Assembly: GCA_963728825.1 (NCBI GenBank)
Contig: CAVSLA010000005.1
Span: 124,001-188,000 of the forward strand
Direction of reading: 5' to 3'
Source of the DNA: CAVREM01 sp963728825
GTDB taxonomy: Bacteria > Acidobacteriota > Vicinamibacteria > Vicinamibacterales > CAVVIG01
DNA: 64,000 nucleotides
Shown: one piece after another, positions 8,345 through 17,092 of the stretch
Numbering within the stretch: position 1 is the first letter of the stretch
Layout: each line of letters opens with the position of its first letter
Position numbers and translations under genes: made by a program
The notes under the pieces: model-generated
The model's database searches: none
Told to the model about the DNA's origin: nothing
Seen by the model: only the letters and a program-made list of their open reading frames with translations

Positions 8345-9196
8345 TCACGCGTAGGCGTAGAATCCCTGGCCGGACTTCTTCCCCAGCCGGCCAGCCAGCA
8401 CCATTCGCTTCAAGAGCGGCGGCGGCGCATAGGCGGGCTCGCGGAACTCCTCGAACATGATGTTGGCGATGTAGTAGGTCGTGTCCAGGCCGACGAAGTC
8501 GAGCAGCGTGAACGGGCCCATCGGATACCCGCATCCGAGCCTCATGCCCTTGTCGATGTCCTCGAGGGTGCCGAGACCGTTCTCGTACGCACGAATTGCG
8601 TCGAGCAGATAGGGCACGAGCAGCCGGTTGACGATGAACCCGGGCCGATCCGGCGCCGTGATCGGCTCCTTACCGAGCGACTGCGCAAACCGGAACACCG
8701 TCTGATAGGTTTCGTCGCTCGTCGTCAGGGCCCGAATCACCTCGACCAGCTTCATCAGCGGCACCGGGTTGAAGAAATGCAGCCCGCCGAAGCGATCGGG
8801 GCGCGTCGTGGCGGCGGCTAATTCGGTGATGCATAACGACGATGTATTCGAGAGAAAGATGGTGGCCTCCGGCACGAGGCGCTCGAGCAACGCATAGGTG
8901 ACGCGCTTTTCGTCGAGGTTCTCGATGATCGCCTCGATGATCAGATCGCAGTCGCGCAACTCATCGAGTCTGGTCGTGCCTTTCAGCGCGCCGAGGGTCT
9001 GATCGCGCGCCTCCGCCGTGACCTTGCCCTTGCTGACGCCGTCGTCGAGAAACTTCCGAATCCGGCCGAGGCCTTTCTGCAGCAACGCCTCGTCCACTTC
9101 GCGGACCACCGTCTGGTAGCCGGCGGCCGCGCACACCTGCGCGATGCCGGATCCCATCAGGCCGCATCCCAGCACGCCGACCTTTTTGATCTGCAT
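8345..9196 (-). CDS. hbd: 3-hydroxyacyl-CoA (3-hydroxybutyryl-CoA) dehydrogenase
   Basis: 283 residues from ATG 9196, preceded by a GGCGGAGAG ribosome site. NAD-binding GCGLMGSGIA at residues 10-19; catalytic His140 (GLHFFNP), Glu152 and Asn190, with the SNTSS motif at 116-120. Length and the C-terminal DTTYYIANIMFEEF region match the short bacterial enzymes that oxidise (S)-3-hydroxybutyryl-CoA. It follows a thiolase gene by 16 bases, a standard pairing for acetoacetyl-CoA metabolism. Confidence 0.93.
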   Translation of the reverse strand: MQIKKVGVLGCGLMGSGIAQVCAAAGYQTVVREVDEALLQKGLGRIRKFLDDGVSKGKVTAEARDQTLGALKGTTRLDELRDCDLIIEAIIENLDEKRVTYALLERLVPEATIFLSNTSSLCITELAAATTRPDRFGGLHFFNPVPLMKLVEVIRALTTSDETYQTVFRFAQSLGKEPITAPDRPGFIVNRLLVPYLLDAIRAYENGLGTLEDIDKGMRLGCGYPMGPFTLLDFVGLDTTYYIANIMFEEFREPAYAPPPLLKRMVLAGRLGKKSGQGFYAYA

Positions 9197-9212
9197 AATC
9201 TCTCCGCCGGCG

Positions 9213-10400
9213 CTAGAGCGCCTCGACGATCGCCGCAATCCCCTGTCCGCCACCGATGCATGCCGTCGCCAGGCCGCGTTTTCTGCCGCGGCGGCGAAGT
9301 TCGAGCACCAGCGTCAGGAGCAGACGGGTGCCGGTCGCGCCCAACGGGTGGCCCAGTGCGATCGCCCCGCCGTTCACGTTGACGCGATCGCGATCCAGCC
9401 CGAGCTCTTTCTCGACAGCGAGATACTGGGCGGCAAATGCCTCGTTCACTTCGATCAGATCCAGATCCTCGAGTGTCAGGCCCGTGCGCTCCAGGACGGC
9501 ACGGGTCGCCGGCGCCGGTCCCATGCCCATGTATGCCGGGTCGACGCCGACCACGGCCCAGTCGATCAATCGGCCGATCGGTTTCAGACCGTGGCGATCG
9601 GCCGCCTCGCGCGACGCGAGAATCAGCGCCGCGCCGCCGTCGACGATGCCGCTGGCGTTGCCAGCGGTCACGCAGCCGTCCTTCTTGAAGGCGGCCGGCA
9701 GCTTTGCGAGCACGTCGATGGTCGTCTCGGGACGCATGTGATCGTCGCGAAACACCACGTCGACGCCCTTGCGGCTCTTGATTTCGACCGGCACGACCTC
9801 CTCGGCCAGACGGCCATCCGCCCACGCGCGATCGGCCAGCTGCTGGCTACGCAGCGCAAACTGGTCCTGTTCCGCGCGGGAGATGCCATAGCGGCACGCG
9901 CAATTTTCGGCGGTGACGGCCATCGAGCAGCCGCAGTGCGTGTCGACGAGCGCCTCCCACAGCGCGTCCTCGAGCTTCCCCTGACCAAGCTTGAGACCGC
10001 CGCGCAGTCCGCGGATCACGTGCGGCGCCTGGCTCATGCTCTCGATGCCGCCGGTGAGCACGACGCCGGCTTCTCCCAACTGCACGAGCTGCGCACCGCT
10101 GACCGCCGCCTGAATGCCCGAGCCGCACAGCCGGTTGACGGTGAGCGCCGGCACCTCAATTGGCACGCCGGCCCTGAGCGCGACATGTCGCGCCCCGTAG
10201 ATGGCGTCGGCGCTGGTCTGCAGCACGTTGCCGACGACGACCTGGTCGACCCATTCGGGCCTGACGCCGGTCCGCTCGAACGCGCCGCGCGCGGCAATCG
10301 CGCCGAGCTCCAGCGCCGAGATGTCCTTGAGCGCGCCCACGTAGTCGGTCATCGGCGTGCGCGCCCCGCCGATGATCATGACGTCAGGTTTCTTGTCCAT
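9213..10400 (-). CDS. atoB: Acetyl-CoA C-acetyltransferase (thiolase)
   Basis: 395 residues. Catalytic Cys92 in NRLCGSG, His351 in GHPLGATG and Cys381 in CIGGGQG are in place. The GGIESMSQAP motif near residue 117 is also diagnostic. It condenses or cleaves acetoacetyl-CoA. Lies 11 bases after the beta-decarboxylating dehydrogenase and before the hydroxyacyl-CoA dehydrogenase on the same strand. Confidence 0.94.
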   Translation of the reverse strand: MDKKPDVMIIGGARTPMTDYVGALKDISALELGAIAARGAFERTGVRPEWVDQVVVGNVLQTSADAIYGARHVALRAGVPIEVPALTVNRLCGSGIQAAVSGAQLVQLGEAGVVLTGGIESMSQAPHVIRGLRGGLKLGQGKLEDALWEALVDTHCGCSMAVTAENCACRYGISRAEQDQFALRSQQLADRAWADGRLAEEVVPVEIKSRKGVDVVFRDDHMRPETTIDVLAKLPAAFKKDGCVTAGNASGIVDGGAALILASREAADRHGLKPIGRLIDWAVVGVDPAYMGMGPAPATRAVLERTGLTLEDLDLIEVNEAFAAQYLAVEKELGLDRDRVNVNGGAIALGHPLGATGTRLLLTLVLELRRRGRKRGLATACIGGGQGIAAIVEAL

Positions 10401-10411
10401 GTGTGTCCCGC

Positions 10412-11467
10412 TTACTCTCCAGATCGCTTGATGGCGTTCGCGATAAAGTCGCCGGTTTCCCGGGTGCCGAGCGAACCGCCGATGTCATGGGTTCCCTGTC
10501 GCTGCACGACCGCCTCCTGCGCGGCGGTTTCGACGGCCGCCGCTTCGGCGCGCGCACCAAGATAGTCGAGCATCATCGCCGCCGACAGAATGGCGCCGAC
10601 CGGGTTGGCGACGTTTCGACCGGCCAGCGGCGGCGCCGAGCCGTGCACCGGCTCGAACATCGACGTCCGGCCGGGATGCAGGTTGCCCGACGCGGCGAGA
10701 CCAAGTCCACCCTGCAGTGCCGCGCCGAGATCCGTGATGATGTCCCCGAAAAGATTATTGGTCACGATCACGTCGAACTGCGACGGATCCTGGACCAGGA
10801 ACAGCGCCAGCGCGTCGATGTAGACATGCCGGGCCTCGATTTCCGGATAGTGCGGCGCCAGCTCGCGGAAGACACGCTGCCACAAGGCGTGCCCTTCGGT
10901 CATCGCGTTGCTCTTGTCAACCATACACAGCCGCGTCCGCTTCGTGGCGCGCGCGAACTCGAACGCGTAGTGGACGATCCGCTGAACGCCCTTGTAGGTG
11001 TTGATCTCCTCCTGAATGGCCACTTCGTCCGGCGTGCCGGCCTTGAACCGCCCCCCGATGCCGACATAGGCCCCTTCGGTGTTCTCGCGAAAGACGACGA
11101 AGTTCACTTCGGCGGTCGTCCGGTTCTTGAGCGGACACAGCCGCTCGTCGATCAGCCGGACCGGCCGGTAGTTGACGTACAAGTCGAGCTCGAAGCGCAT
11201 GCCGAGCAGAATGTCCCGGGCGTGGCGGTTGTCCGGAACCCGGGGATCGCCCAGGGCGCCGACGAACACCGCATCGAACTGACGCAGCGCATCGAAGCCG
11301 TCCACTGGAACGGTGACGCCGGTCGCCAGAAAGTGATCGGCGCCCCACGGCAGCGTCTCGAAGGCAACGCGCCGGCCGAATCGCGCACACACCGCGCGGA
11401 CCACCTTCACTGCTTCAGCAGTGACTTCGGGACCGATTCCGTCGCCGGGGAGAAGGGCGATGCGCAT
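10412..11467 (-). CDS. Isocitrate/isopropylmalate-family dehydrogenase
   Basis: 351 residues. N-terminus IALLPGDGIGPEV, central NFVVFRENTEGAYVG, and the metal/substrate signature NNLFGDIITDLGAALQGGLG place it in the beta-decarboxylating dehydrogenase family, acting on a 2-hydroxy-3-carboxy acid with NAD. FRENTEG rather than the LeuB-type LREL loop points to tartrate/isocitrate/homoisocitrate-type members, so leuB is not assigned. The region before the ATG at 11467 has no Shine-Dalgarno and is occupied by an octamer repeat array only a few bases away. Neighbours suggest acid catabolism. Confidence 0.85.
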   Translation of the reverse strand: MRIALLPGDGIGPEVTAEAVKVVRAVCARFGRRVAFETLPWGADHFLATGVTVPVDGFDALRQFDAVFVGALGDPRVPDNRHARDILLGMRFELDLYVNYRPVRLIDERLCPLKNRTTAEVNFVVFRENTEGAYVGIGGRFKAGTPDEVAIQEEINTYKGVQRIVHYAFEFARATKRTRLCMVDKSNAMTEGHALWQRVFRELAPHYPEIEARHVYIDALALFLVQDPSQFDVIVTNNLFGDIITDLGAALQGGLGLAASGNLHPGRTSMFEPVHGSAPPLAGRNVANPVGAILSAAMMLDYLGARAEAAAVETAAQEAVVQRQGTHDIGGSLGTRETGDFIANAIKRSGE

Positions 11468-11473
11468 CAGAGA

Positions 11474-11530
11474 GATTTGAGGATTTTAGGATTTGAGGAT
11501 TTGAGGAATTTGATTTGAGGATTTGGATTG
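11474..11530. repeat. Left octamer array of four-helix-bundle element 1
   Basis: Four consecutive octamers (GATTTGAG, GATTTTAG, GATTTGAG, GATTTGAG; 11474-11505) are followed by GAAT and then two looser copies up to 11530. It is the inverted counterpart of the array at 12101-12132, which also has exactly four units followed inward by GAAT. AT-rich sequence in a high-GC setting. Confidence 0.85.
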
Positions 11531-11668
11531 TCGAATTTGCGCGCGGGCGACTGCTGAAAGTGATGGACTGCCCGCTCCATGTGGTTGCAGTTTCTGCCAG
11601 TTCTCGACAGCGGTCCACGATTTCAGGCCCGATCGCCAGCGGAATGGGCCATGCACATCGCCGGCAAC

Positions 11669-12086
11669 ATGAACACGCGCGCGCAGGAACTGCGGAGCCG
11701 CGTCAGGCGGTTCGCAGTGCGCCTGGGCACCTTCCTCCGAACCTTGCCGCGGGATCCGGTAACCATTGAAATCATCCGGCAACTGGCGAAGTCCGGCGGC
11801 GGCACATCCGCTAATTATCATGCGAGTTGCCGCGGCCGCTCGCGGGCCGAGTTCATCGCGAAGCGGGGGGTAACCGTCGAGGAAGCGGACGAATGAATCC
11901 GAAGATTGGCTGAGGATTTTCATCGAAAGCGACGTCGGCACCGGCGCTGAACTCGACTCCCTGTACAACGAATCATGCGAGCTGCGTGCGATCTTCAAGG
12001 CGTCCTACGACACGGCCCGGGCCAATTACGCACGCCAGCAGGCAGCCAAATCCTCAATCCACAAAATCAGCAAATCCAAATCCTAG
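11669..12086 (+). CDS. Four-helix-bundle protein (S23/IVP family), frameshifted
   Basis: From ATG 11669: MNTRAQELRSRVRRFAVRLG, then LPRDPVTIEIIRQLAKSGGG, SANYHASCRGRSRAEFIAK and VTVEEADE. This is the typical sequence of stand-alone four-helix-bundle proteins related to 23S rRNA intervening-sequence proteins. The frame is lost near 11888; the next helix (ESEDWLRIFIESDVGTGAEL, then YNESCELRAIFKASYDTA) continues in the +1 frame. The C-terminal tail (SSIHKISKSKS) and the TAG stop are encoded by the decayed inner edge of the right repeat array. The family may bind RNA or DNA (related to Avd of diversity-generating retroelements); function here unknown. Transcribed against the host operon. Confidence 0.8.
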
Positions 12087-12132
12087 AATTCAACTCATTC
12101 CTCAAATCCTGAAATCCTGAAATCCTCAAATC
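12046..12132. repeat. Right octamer array of four-helix-bundle element 1
   Basis: Four consecutive octamers CTCAAATC, CTGAAATC, CTGAAATC, CTCAAATC at 12101-12132, with looser copies back to 12046. It is the reverse complement of the left array's GATTTGAG/GATTTYAG. The outermost unit supplies the TGA stop (12126-12128) of the aldehyde dehydrogenase gene on the minus strand; the inner edge supplies the stop of the four-helix-bundle gene. Confidence 0.85.
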
Positions 12133-13616
12133 TCAGAAACATCGATCTGCGCCCTCTGCAGCTTCCCGCTGAAATCGACATAGATCGACTTCCACTCCGA
12201 GAAGACGTCGAGCGCGGCGGTGCCAGCTTCGCGATGACCGTTGCCGGTGTTTTTCGTGCCGCCGAACGGCAGATGCACTTCGGCGCCGATCGTCGGGGCG
12301 TTCACGTAGAAGATGCCGGTGTAGAGGTCGCGCATGGCGGTGAACGCGCGGTTGACGTCCTGCGTGTAGATCGACGCCGACAGCCCGTACTCCACGCCGT
12401 TGCCGATCTCGACCGCTTCTTCGAACGACCGGCACGGTATGACCGACACGACCGGGCCGAAAATCTCCTCACCTGCAATCCGCATCGACGGCGAGACATC
12501 GGCAAAAATCGTCGGCTCGTGAAAGTAGCCGCCGGCGTGGACGTCGGCCGTGAGGCGGTGGCCGCCGCAGGCGAGACGCGCACCTTCGCGCTGGCCGATG
12601 TCCACGTACTTCATCACCGTCTCGAGCTGCCCCTGGCTGACGCACGGGCCCATCTCCGTTGATGGCAGCAGGCCGTCACCTACCCGTAACGCGCGGGCGC
12701 GGGCCACGAACTGGTCGAGAAATGCTTTGTAGACTTTCTCGTGGACCACGATCCGGCTCGCGGCCGTGCACCGCTGGCCGGTGGTGCCGAAGCCGCCCCA
12801 CAGACATCCTTCTACCGCCAGTTCCAGGTTCGCATCGTCCATGACCAGAACGGCGTTCTTGCCGCCCATTTCCAGGTGGACCTTCTTGAAGCTCGGGGCC
12901 GCTCGCTCGGACACGATTCGGCCGACGGCGGTCGAACCGGTGAACGACACGACGCGGACGTCCGCGGCCGCCGTCATCGCGCCCCCGACATCGTCGCCGC
13001 CACCCATGACGAGGTTGACGACGCCCGCCGGGACGCCGGCCTCCCCGAGCACCTTGACGAAGTTCACGGCCGACAGCGGCGTCAGCGTGGCCGGCTTGAA
13101 AACCACCGTGTTGCCGCACACCAGCGCCGGGATGATCTTCCAGGACGGGATCGCCATCGGAAAATTCCATGGCGTGACGATCGCGCAGACGCCGAGCGGC
13201 TGACGAAGCGACATGGCGAACTTGTCGCGCAGTTCCGAGGGAACGGTCTGGCCGTACTGGCGACGCCCCTCCCCGGCCATGAAAAACGTCATGTCGATCG
13301 CTTCCTGAACGTCGCCGCGGGTCTCGTCCAGGATTTTTCCCATTTCGCGGGTCATGTCGCGCGCCAGCGCCTCCTTGCGATCGGCAATGAGCTGGGCGGC
13401 GCGGAAGAGCACCTCAGCCCGACGGGGAGCCGGCACGAGCCGCCAGCGCGCGTACGCTCGCCGGGCGGCATCGATGGCGTCAGCGACATCGCGCGCGTTC
13501 GATTTCGGAAAAAGACCGATGAGATCGTCGTGCTTTGCGGGGTTGCGATTCTCGAAGAGCTCGCCGGACGAGGAGTCGACCCAGGAGCCGTCGATGTAGT
13601 TCTGGTAGTTCGCCAT
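12126..13616 (-). CDS. Aldehyde dehydrogenase (NAD(P)-dependent)
   Basis: 496 residues from ATG 13616. Catalytic Cys283 (GQRCTA), general base Glu249 (LEMGG), Asn151 (PWNFP) and Lys174 (FKPA) are all present. The FTGSTAVG Rossmann motif lies at 225-232. Overall closest by eye to semialdehyde dehydrogenases (ketoglutarate or aminoadipate semialdehyde type), judged from the C-terminal PFGGTKNTGNGHREAG and EWKSIYVDFSG. The last residues and stop are formed by the first unit of the flanking octamer array. Probably the first gene of the operon reading into the beta-decarboxylating dehydrogenase, thiolase and hydroxyacyl-CoA dehydrogenase. Confidence 0.9.
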   Translation of the reverse strand: MANYQNYIDGSWVDSSSGELFENRNPAKHDDLIGLFPKSNARDVADAIDAARRAYARWRLVPAPRRAEVLFRAAQLIADRKEALARDMTREMGKILDETRGDVQEAIDMTFFMAGEGRRQYGQTVPSELRDKFAMSLRQPLGVCAIVTPWNFPMAIPSWKIIPALVCGNTVVFKPATLTPLSAVNFVKVLGEAGVPAGVVNLVMGGGDDVGGAMTAAADVRVVSFTGSTAVGRIVSERAAPSFKKVHLEMGGKNAVLVMDDANLELAVEGCLWGGFGTTGQRCTAASRIVVHEKVYKAFLDQFVARARALRVGDGLLPSTEMGPCVSQGQLETVMKYVDIGQREGARLACGGHRLTADVHAGGYFHEPTIFADVSPSMRIAGEEIFGPVVSVIPCRSFEEAVEIGNGVEYGLSASIYTQDVNRAFTAMRDLYTGIFYVNAPTIGAEVHLPFGGTKNTGNGHREAGTAALDVFSEWKSIYVDFSGKLQRAQIDVSEI

Positions 13617-13829
13617 GGTCACCGAGATTGCCGTACTGTGGACAGCCCGTGCAACCGCAGGCAAAGCGAATAGCGAGAACAGGTTACGTCTTCGTGATCA
13701 CTGGCACCTTCCGGGGTCAGCTGGAGAGGTCCTTTGGTTCGCCGCGACAGAACACCTGAAAACATCGCCATTCCTGATTCGCCAGCGTGGCACGATTCCT
13801 GAATTACGGGATATCGGGAGACGCTAAAC

Positions 13830-14240
13830 GTGCTGACCAATGGCGGAACCGATCGCGGCCGTGTAACGAAAGACCTCCGCCGGACAGTATCTACGGAGGC
13901 CGCTACGCAGAAGGTAGTCATCGTCAACGGCAGCGCCGAAATTCTGGAGATGCTCGAGACCGTGCTCGACGCCGGGCGCTACGACATCGTGTTCGTGGAG
14001 TCCAGCGCGCACGCGTATTCGCAGATCAAGCGCGTCCAGCCCAACTTGGTGATTCTCTGCGTGCAAATCGAAAATATGGAGACGTTCCAGGTCCTGTCGA
14101 TGCTGAAAATCGACGAGGACACACGGAACATCCCGATTCTCACCTACACGGCCGACGTCGAGGCGCAGGAAACGGACGATGAAGTGGCTGAAGCCTCGGA
14201 AGAAATGTTCGCCCCGCCGCCTGTCCTCTGGATGAACTAG
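13830..14240 (+). CDS. Degenerate receiver-domain protein
   Basis: 136 residues from GTG 13830 (GGGAG ten bases upstream). After a variable N-terminus it has a receiver-like fold pattern: KVVIVNGSAEILEMLETVL, YDIVFVESSAHAYSQI, PNLVILCVQIENMETFQVL, IPILTYTAD. Two hallmarks are changed: the acidic pair after strand 1 (usually DD/DE) reads NG, and the phospho-acceptor Asp of strand 3 is Cys (LVILCV). It therefore probably cannot be phosphorylated in the usual way. The gene is followed by a PilZ-domain gene on the same strand, so it may act in surface or motility signalling. Confidence 0.75.
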   Translation: MLTNGGTDRGRVTKDLRRTVSTEAATQKVVIVNGSAEILEMLETVLDAGRYDIVFVESSAHAYSQIKRVQPNLVILCVQIENMETFQVLSMLKIDEDTRNIPILTYTADVEAQETDDEVAEASEEMFAPPPVLWMN

Positions 14241-14304
14241 CATCGCGAGCGCGAGAGCGCCAGCTCTGGTACGGCGCAATGAAGAATGCTATAGTCCGGG
14301 CCGG

Positions 14305-14694
14305 ATGGCGTCGCGAGATGACTCCGCGCAGCCGCTGACCCCTCAGGACGACGAGAAACGCGACTCCAAGCGTACTCAGATTCTCGGCGACCTCCACGGC
14401 GAGGTGATGCTCTTCCAGCCGATGGTGATCAAGGAGATCAGCCACGGGGGCGCGCAGGTCGAGACCGGTTTCAGCCTTCAGCTCGATTCACTTCACGACT
14501 TCCGGCTCACGCTGGGCGAGCGATCCGTCATCGTCAAAGGACGGGTTGCCCACTGCAGCATCAGCGACGTCGACCAGGAACTGGTCACCTACCGCTCAGG
14601 CATCCAATTCGTTGAACCGTCGGCGCGCGTGTTGTCGGTGATTGCGGAGTTTCTCGACGCCATCAGGGACGGCCGCCGGGCTACCGAACCTTGA
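14305..14694 (+). CDS. PilZ-domain protein
   Basis: 129 residues. RDSKRTQILGDLHGEV followed by VIKEISHGGAQVET matches the split PilZ c-di-GMP-binding pattern (RxxxR, then (D/N)xSxxG; here ISHGG replaces the second Asx, so binding may be weak). The remaining strands end with the SGIQFVE segment common to stand-alone PilZ proteins. Same strand as the degenerate receiver, 64 bases downstream; its 3' end overlaps the convergent gene by 14 bases. Confidence 0.75.
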   Translation: MASRDDSAQPLTPQDDEKRDSKRTQILGDLHGEVMLFQPMVIKEISHGGAQVETGFSLQLDSLHDFRLTLGERSVIVKGRVAHCSISDVDQELVTYRSGIQFVEPSARVLSVIAEFLDAIRDGRRATEP

Positions 14695-15082
14695 GGTGCT
14701 CGAGGTAGTCGCCGGACTGGATCCGTTCGGCACGGCCGAGCGGGGCGTTGTAGAAATATACCCAGGCGGTGCCGATCCGGCCGTCGTCGAAGGTCACCGG
14801 GATTTCCTCGCGAAGATAGAGGCTCTTGTCGGGTTCCCTGATGCTGAATCCTTCGATTTCATCCAGCGTGCTCAACACCGAATCGGTGTCCAGCATGCGG
14901 TGCACCTCGCCCCAGACACGCGTGTCGGACGCCGGAATCGCCGCGGGATAAATCCCGAGATCGAAGAGCGCCGCGTTGATCCAGGCCCTGCCGACGGGGG
15001 CGAGCACCCGATCGAGCCGGGCGCGGCCCGGCCGCTGGAAGCCGCTCATGAGCGTGCCGTAGAAAAACACTAGATCCGTCAT
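14681..15082 (-). CDS. Gamma-glutamylcyclotransferase-like (AIG2/GGCT fold) protein
   Basis: 133 residues. The YGTLMSGF motif near residue 8 forms the substrate-binding loop of the fold, and Glu in LDEIEGF (about residue 78) is the catalytic acid. Ends in a typical AWVYFYN strand. Likely cyclises gamma-glutamyl amines or dipeptides; substrate unknown. Single gene, convergent with the PilZ gene. Confidence 0.85.
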   Translation of the reverse strand: MTDLVFFYGTLMSGFQRPGRARLDRVLAPVGRAWINAALFDLGIYPAAIPASDTRVWGEVHRMLDTDSVLSTLDEIEGFSIREPDKSLYLREEIPVTFDDGRIGTAWVYFYNAPLGRAERIQSGDYLEHLKVR

Positions 15083-15177
15083 CAGTGCCGGAATGCGGAC
15101 GGGTTCCTATCCGTTGTTACGGCTGACGAGTCGGGTCCGTTTACTGCGCTGAACGGCGGATGCAGCCGCCGGGTGGG

Positions 15178-16158
15178 CTACTGTCCCAGCTCCCGAAGGG
15201 CGGAGGGTTGAGCGAGCAGGTCGATCAGCTGGGCGGGCACCTCGAACGAAAGCGAGACGGTGGTCCCGGAACCGCCGAGCTGCAGGGATCGGAGCGCCAT
15301 TTCCAGTTCGGGATGCGCGTCGGCCTGGAGCCTCCCGAGGGCGATGACGCCGCGGAGAACGTCACGAAGCTGCGTGGCGGACTCGTCGTCACGCGTCTGG
15401 ACGCGAATCTCGCCGAGGAGCCCGCCGTTTACATGGCCGCCAACCGCAAACCAATTGATGGGCGGCAGCTGATTTGCGACCTGCGGCGGGAGGTGGGCCT
15501 GCGAGGCCAGCGAGTCGAAACGGCCGACCGCCCAGACATTCCCGCGCCCGAGCGAGCGAACCAGCGACATGATCTCGTCGTTCGTGCGGACGCTGTCGCC
15601 GCCATCGACGCGATCGATTGCGCCGCGCACCAGCGCCGCGCTGCCGACGGCCACGAGCCCGGCCTGGACGAATGCCAGTGACATTCCTTCCCCGCCCTGC
15701 TCCGCCGTCAACATCTGACGCCCTTTGTAGCTCTCAGCGGTGGCGCCGTGCCCGCGCATCAGCTCTTCGATCTTGAGCTGATCGAATCGACCAGACACGA
15801 CCAGCATGCCCGAGCGCGGAAGGGCCAGCGTACCGTCCTCGGCGGGGACAATGGCTGCGACGACTCGATCGACGTCTGTCTCGATATTGATGCCGGTGTG
15901 TTCGGCGAACTCCCGCTGGCCGTCGGGCAGGTTGGGCAACGCCTGGCGAACGCGCTCGCGAAGATTGGAAACCATCACCTCGTGGACGTTGGCGTAGGCG
16001 ACGACCGTGGCGTTTCTTGGGATGAGCTGCAGTTCGTCCGGTCCCTGCTGTGCAAAGGCCGTCGGGAACCCCACGTAATAGGCCACTAATCCCGTACCGA
16101 GCCCGATGGCGAGCACCAGGAGCGAAGAAATTACGAAATAGCGGGTCTTGGGGTTCAT
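15178..16158 (-). CDS. Membrane-anchored hypothetical protein
   Basis: 326 residues. An uncleaved N-terminal membrane segment (residues 8-30) is followed by an extracytoplasmic region with DELQLIPRNATVVAYANV, a pattern seen in DUF3352-like proteins, where predicted beta strands alternate with short helices (GRFDQLKIEELMRGHG, then GLVAVGSAALVRGAID). Family assignment is tentative. Upstream of the ABC operon's last gene on the same strand, but separated by about 90 bases, with no stated role. Confidence 0.6.
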   Translation of the reverse strand: MNPKTRYFVISSLLVLAIGLGTGLVAYYVGFPTAFAQQGPDELQLIPRNATVVAYANVHEVMVSNLRERVRQALPNLPDGQREFAEHTGINIETDVDRVVAAIVPAEDGTLALPRSGMLVVSGRFDQLKIEELMRGHGATAESYKGRQMLTAEQGGEGMSLAFVQAGLVAVGSAALVRGAIDRVDGGDSVRTNDEIMSLVRSLGRGNVWAVGRFDSLASQAHLPPQVANQLPPINWFAVGGHVNGGLLGEIRVQTRDDESATQLRDVLRGVIALGRLQADAHPELEMALRSLQLGGSGTTVSLSFEVPAQLIDLLAQPSALRELGQ

Positions 16159-16251
16159 GCAGCAGTCCTCAAAGCACTTATACGCGTACGGGTTGCGTCT
16201 CGTTCCCCGCAGGAGCCCCTCCAGCGCGATTTCAGACGCCCTGGCAGGCTA

Positions 16252-17092
16252 CTACTGCTCGAGCACATACTCCCGCCTCTCGACTGAGCGAGCGGCGAGC
16301 CAGGTCCCTACCAGTGTAACCGCAGCCAGGGCGCTCAAGCTCAACGCCACGCTCGGGATTTCCTGGAAGACCTGCAACAGCATGTTGACGGTCGAATCGT
16401 CGGGCATCGAGTGCGGCACCAGCCCTTGGAGATAGTAGGCAATGGTCGCTCGCTTGAGATATCCGGGAAACAGCAGGACCCCCGGCTCCCATCCGAAAAT
16501 GAACACCAGCCCGATGACGAGAGGGCGCTTCAGCCGCGCCCCGACCCAGGCGAACAGCGCGCCGTACGCGGCCAGACCCGACGCGAGCATCCCGAGGTCC
16601 GTCACCAGCGTCGGAAACTCGGCGCCGATGCTGCCGCCGCCAATCGGCACCACCAGGAAATACACGATCACGACCGACGGCAGGACGAGCAGCGTCGTGC
16701 ACACCACATAGGCCAGATACTTGCCGAAGAGGACCGCCCCGCGCGGGATCGGCCGCACGAAGAGATACGTAATGGTCTTGTCGTCCACTTCGTCGGCGAT
16801 GAGCGCGGTGCCGTAAAACATCCCCAGCACCGGAACGATGAAGCGGATGTAGAGCAGCCAGATCATCAGCCCGAACAGCGCCGCTCCGCCGAGCCGCATG
16901 CCGTTGACTTCGGGCAGCGCCGCCGGTTCGGCGACCGCGGCGAAGCGGATGAGCGCCGCCAGCACCACCGGCGCCCCGGCCAGCAGGCCCAGGAACACCG
17001 ACCGCCGCGACCAGAGCATCTGCACCAGCGACAGATCGAAAATGCGGAGCGCGGATCGCAAAAAGCGTCGGACGAGTCGTCGTCGCCATCAT
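16252..17092 (-). CDS. ABC transporter permease (ABC-2 type), frameshifted near start
   Basis: The bulk of the protein (ALRIFDLSLVQMLWSRR to VERREYVLEQ) has six hydrophobic segments and the ADEVDDKTITYLFVRPIPR stretch typical of ABC-2 permeases of the NatB/CcmB type. The likely start ATG at 17092 overlaps the stop of the ABC ATPase gene (ATGATG), and its first residues (MMATTTRPTLF) are in a different frame from the body, with the frame change near 17060. Forms an exporter with the ATPase at 17089-18039. Substrate unknown. Confidence 0.8.

Noticed and set aside
13785..13805. TGGCACGATTCCTGA as a sigma-54 promoter before the degenerate receiver gene
   Set aside because: The -12 element is GA rather than GC and TTG is not kept; too weak to list.
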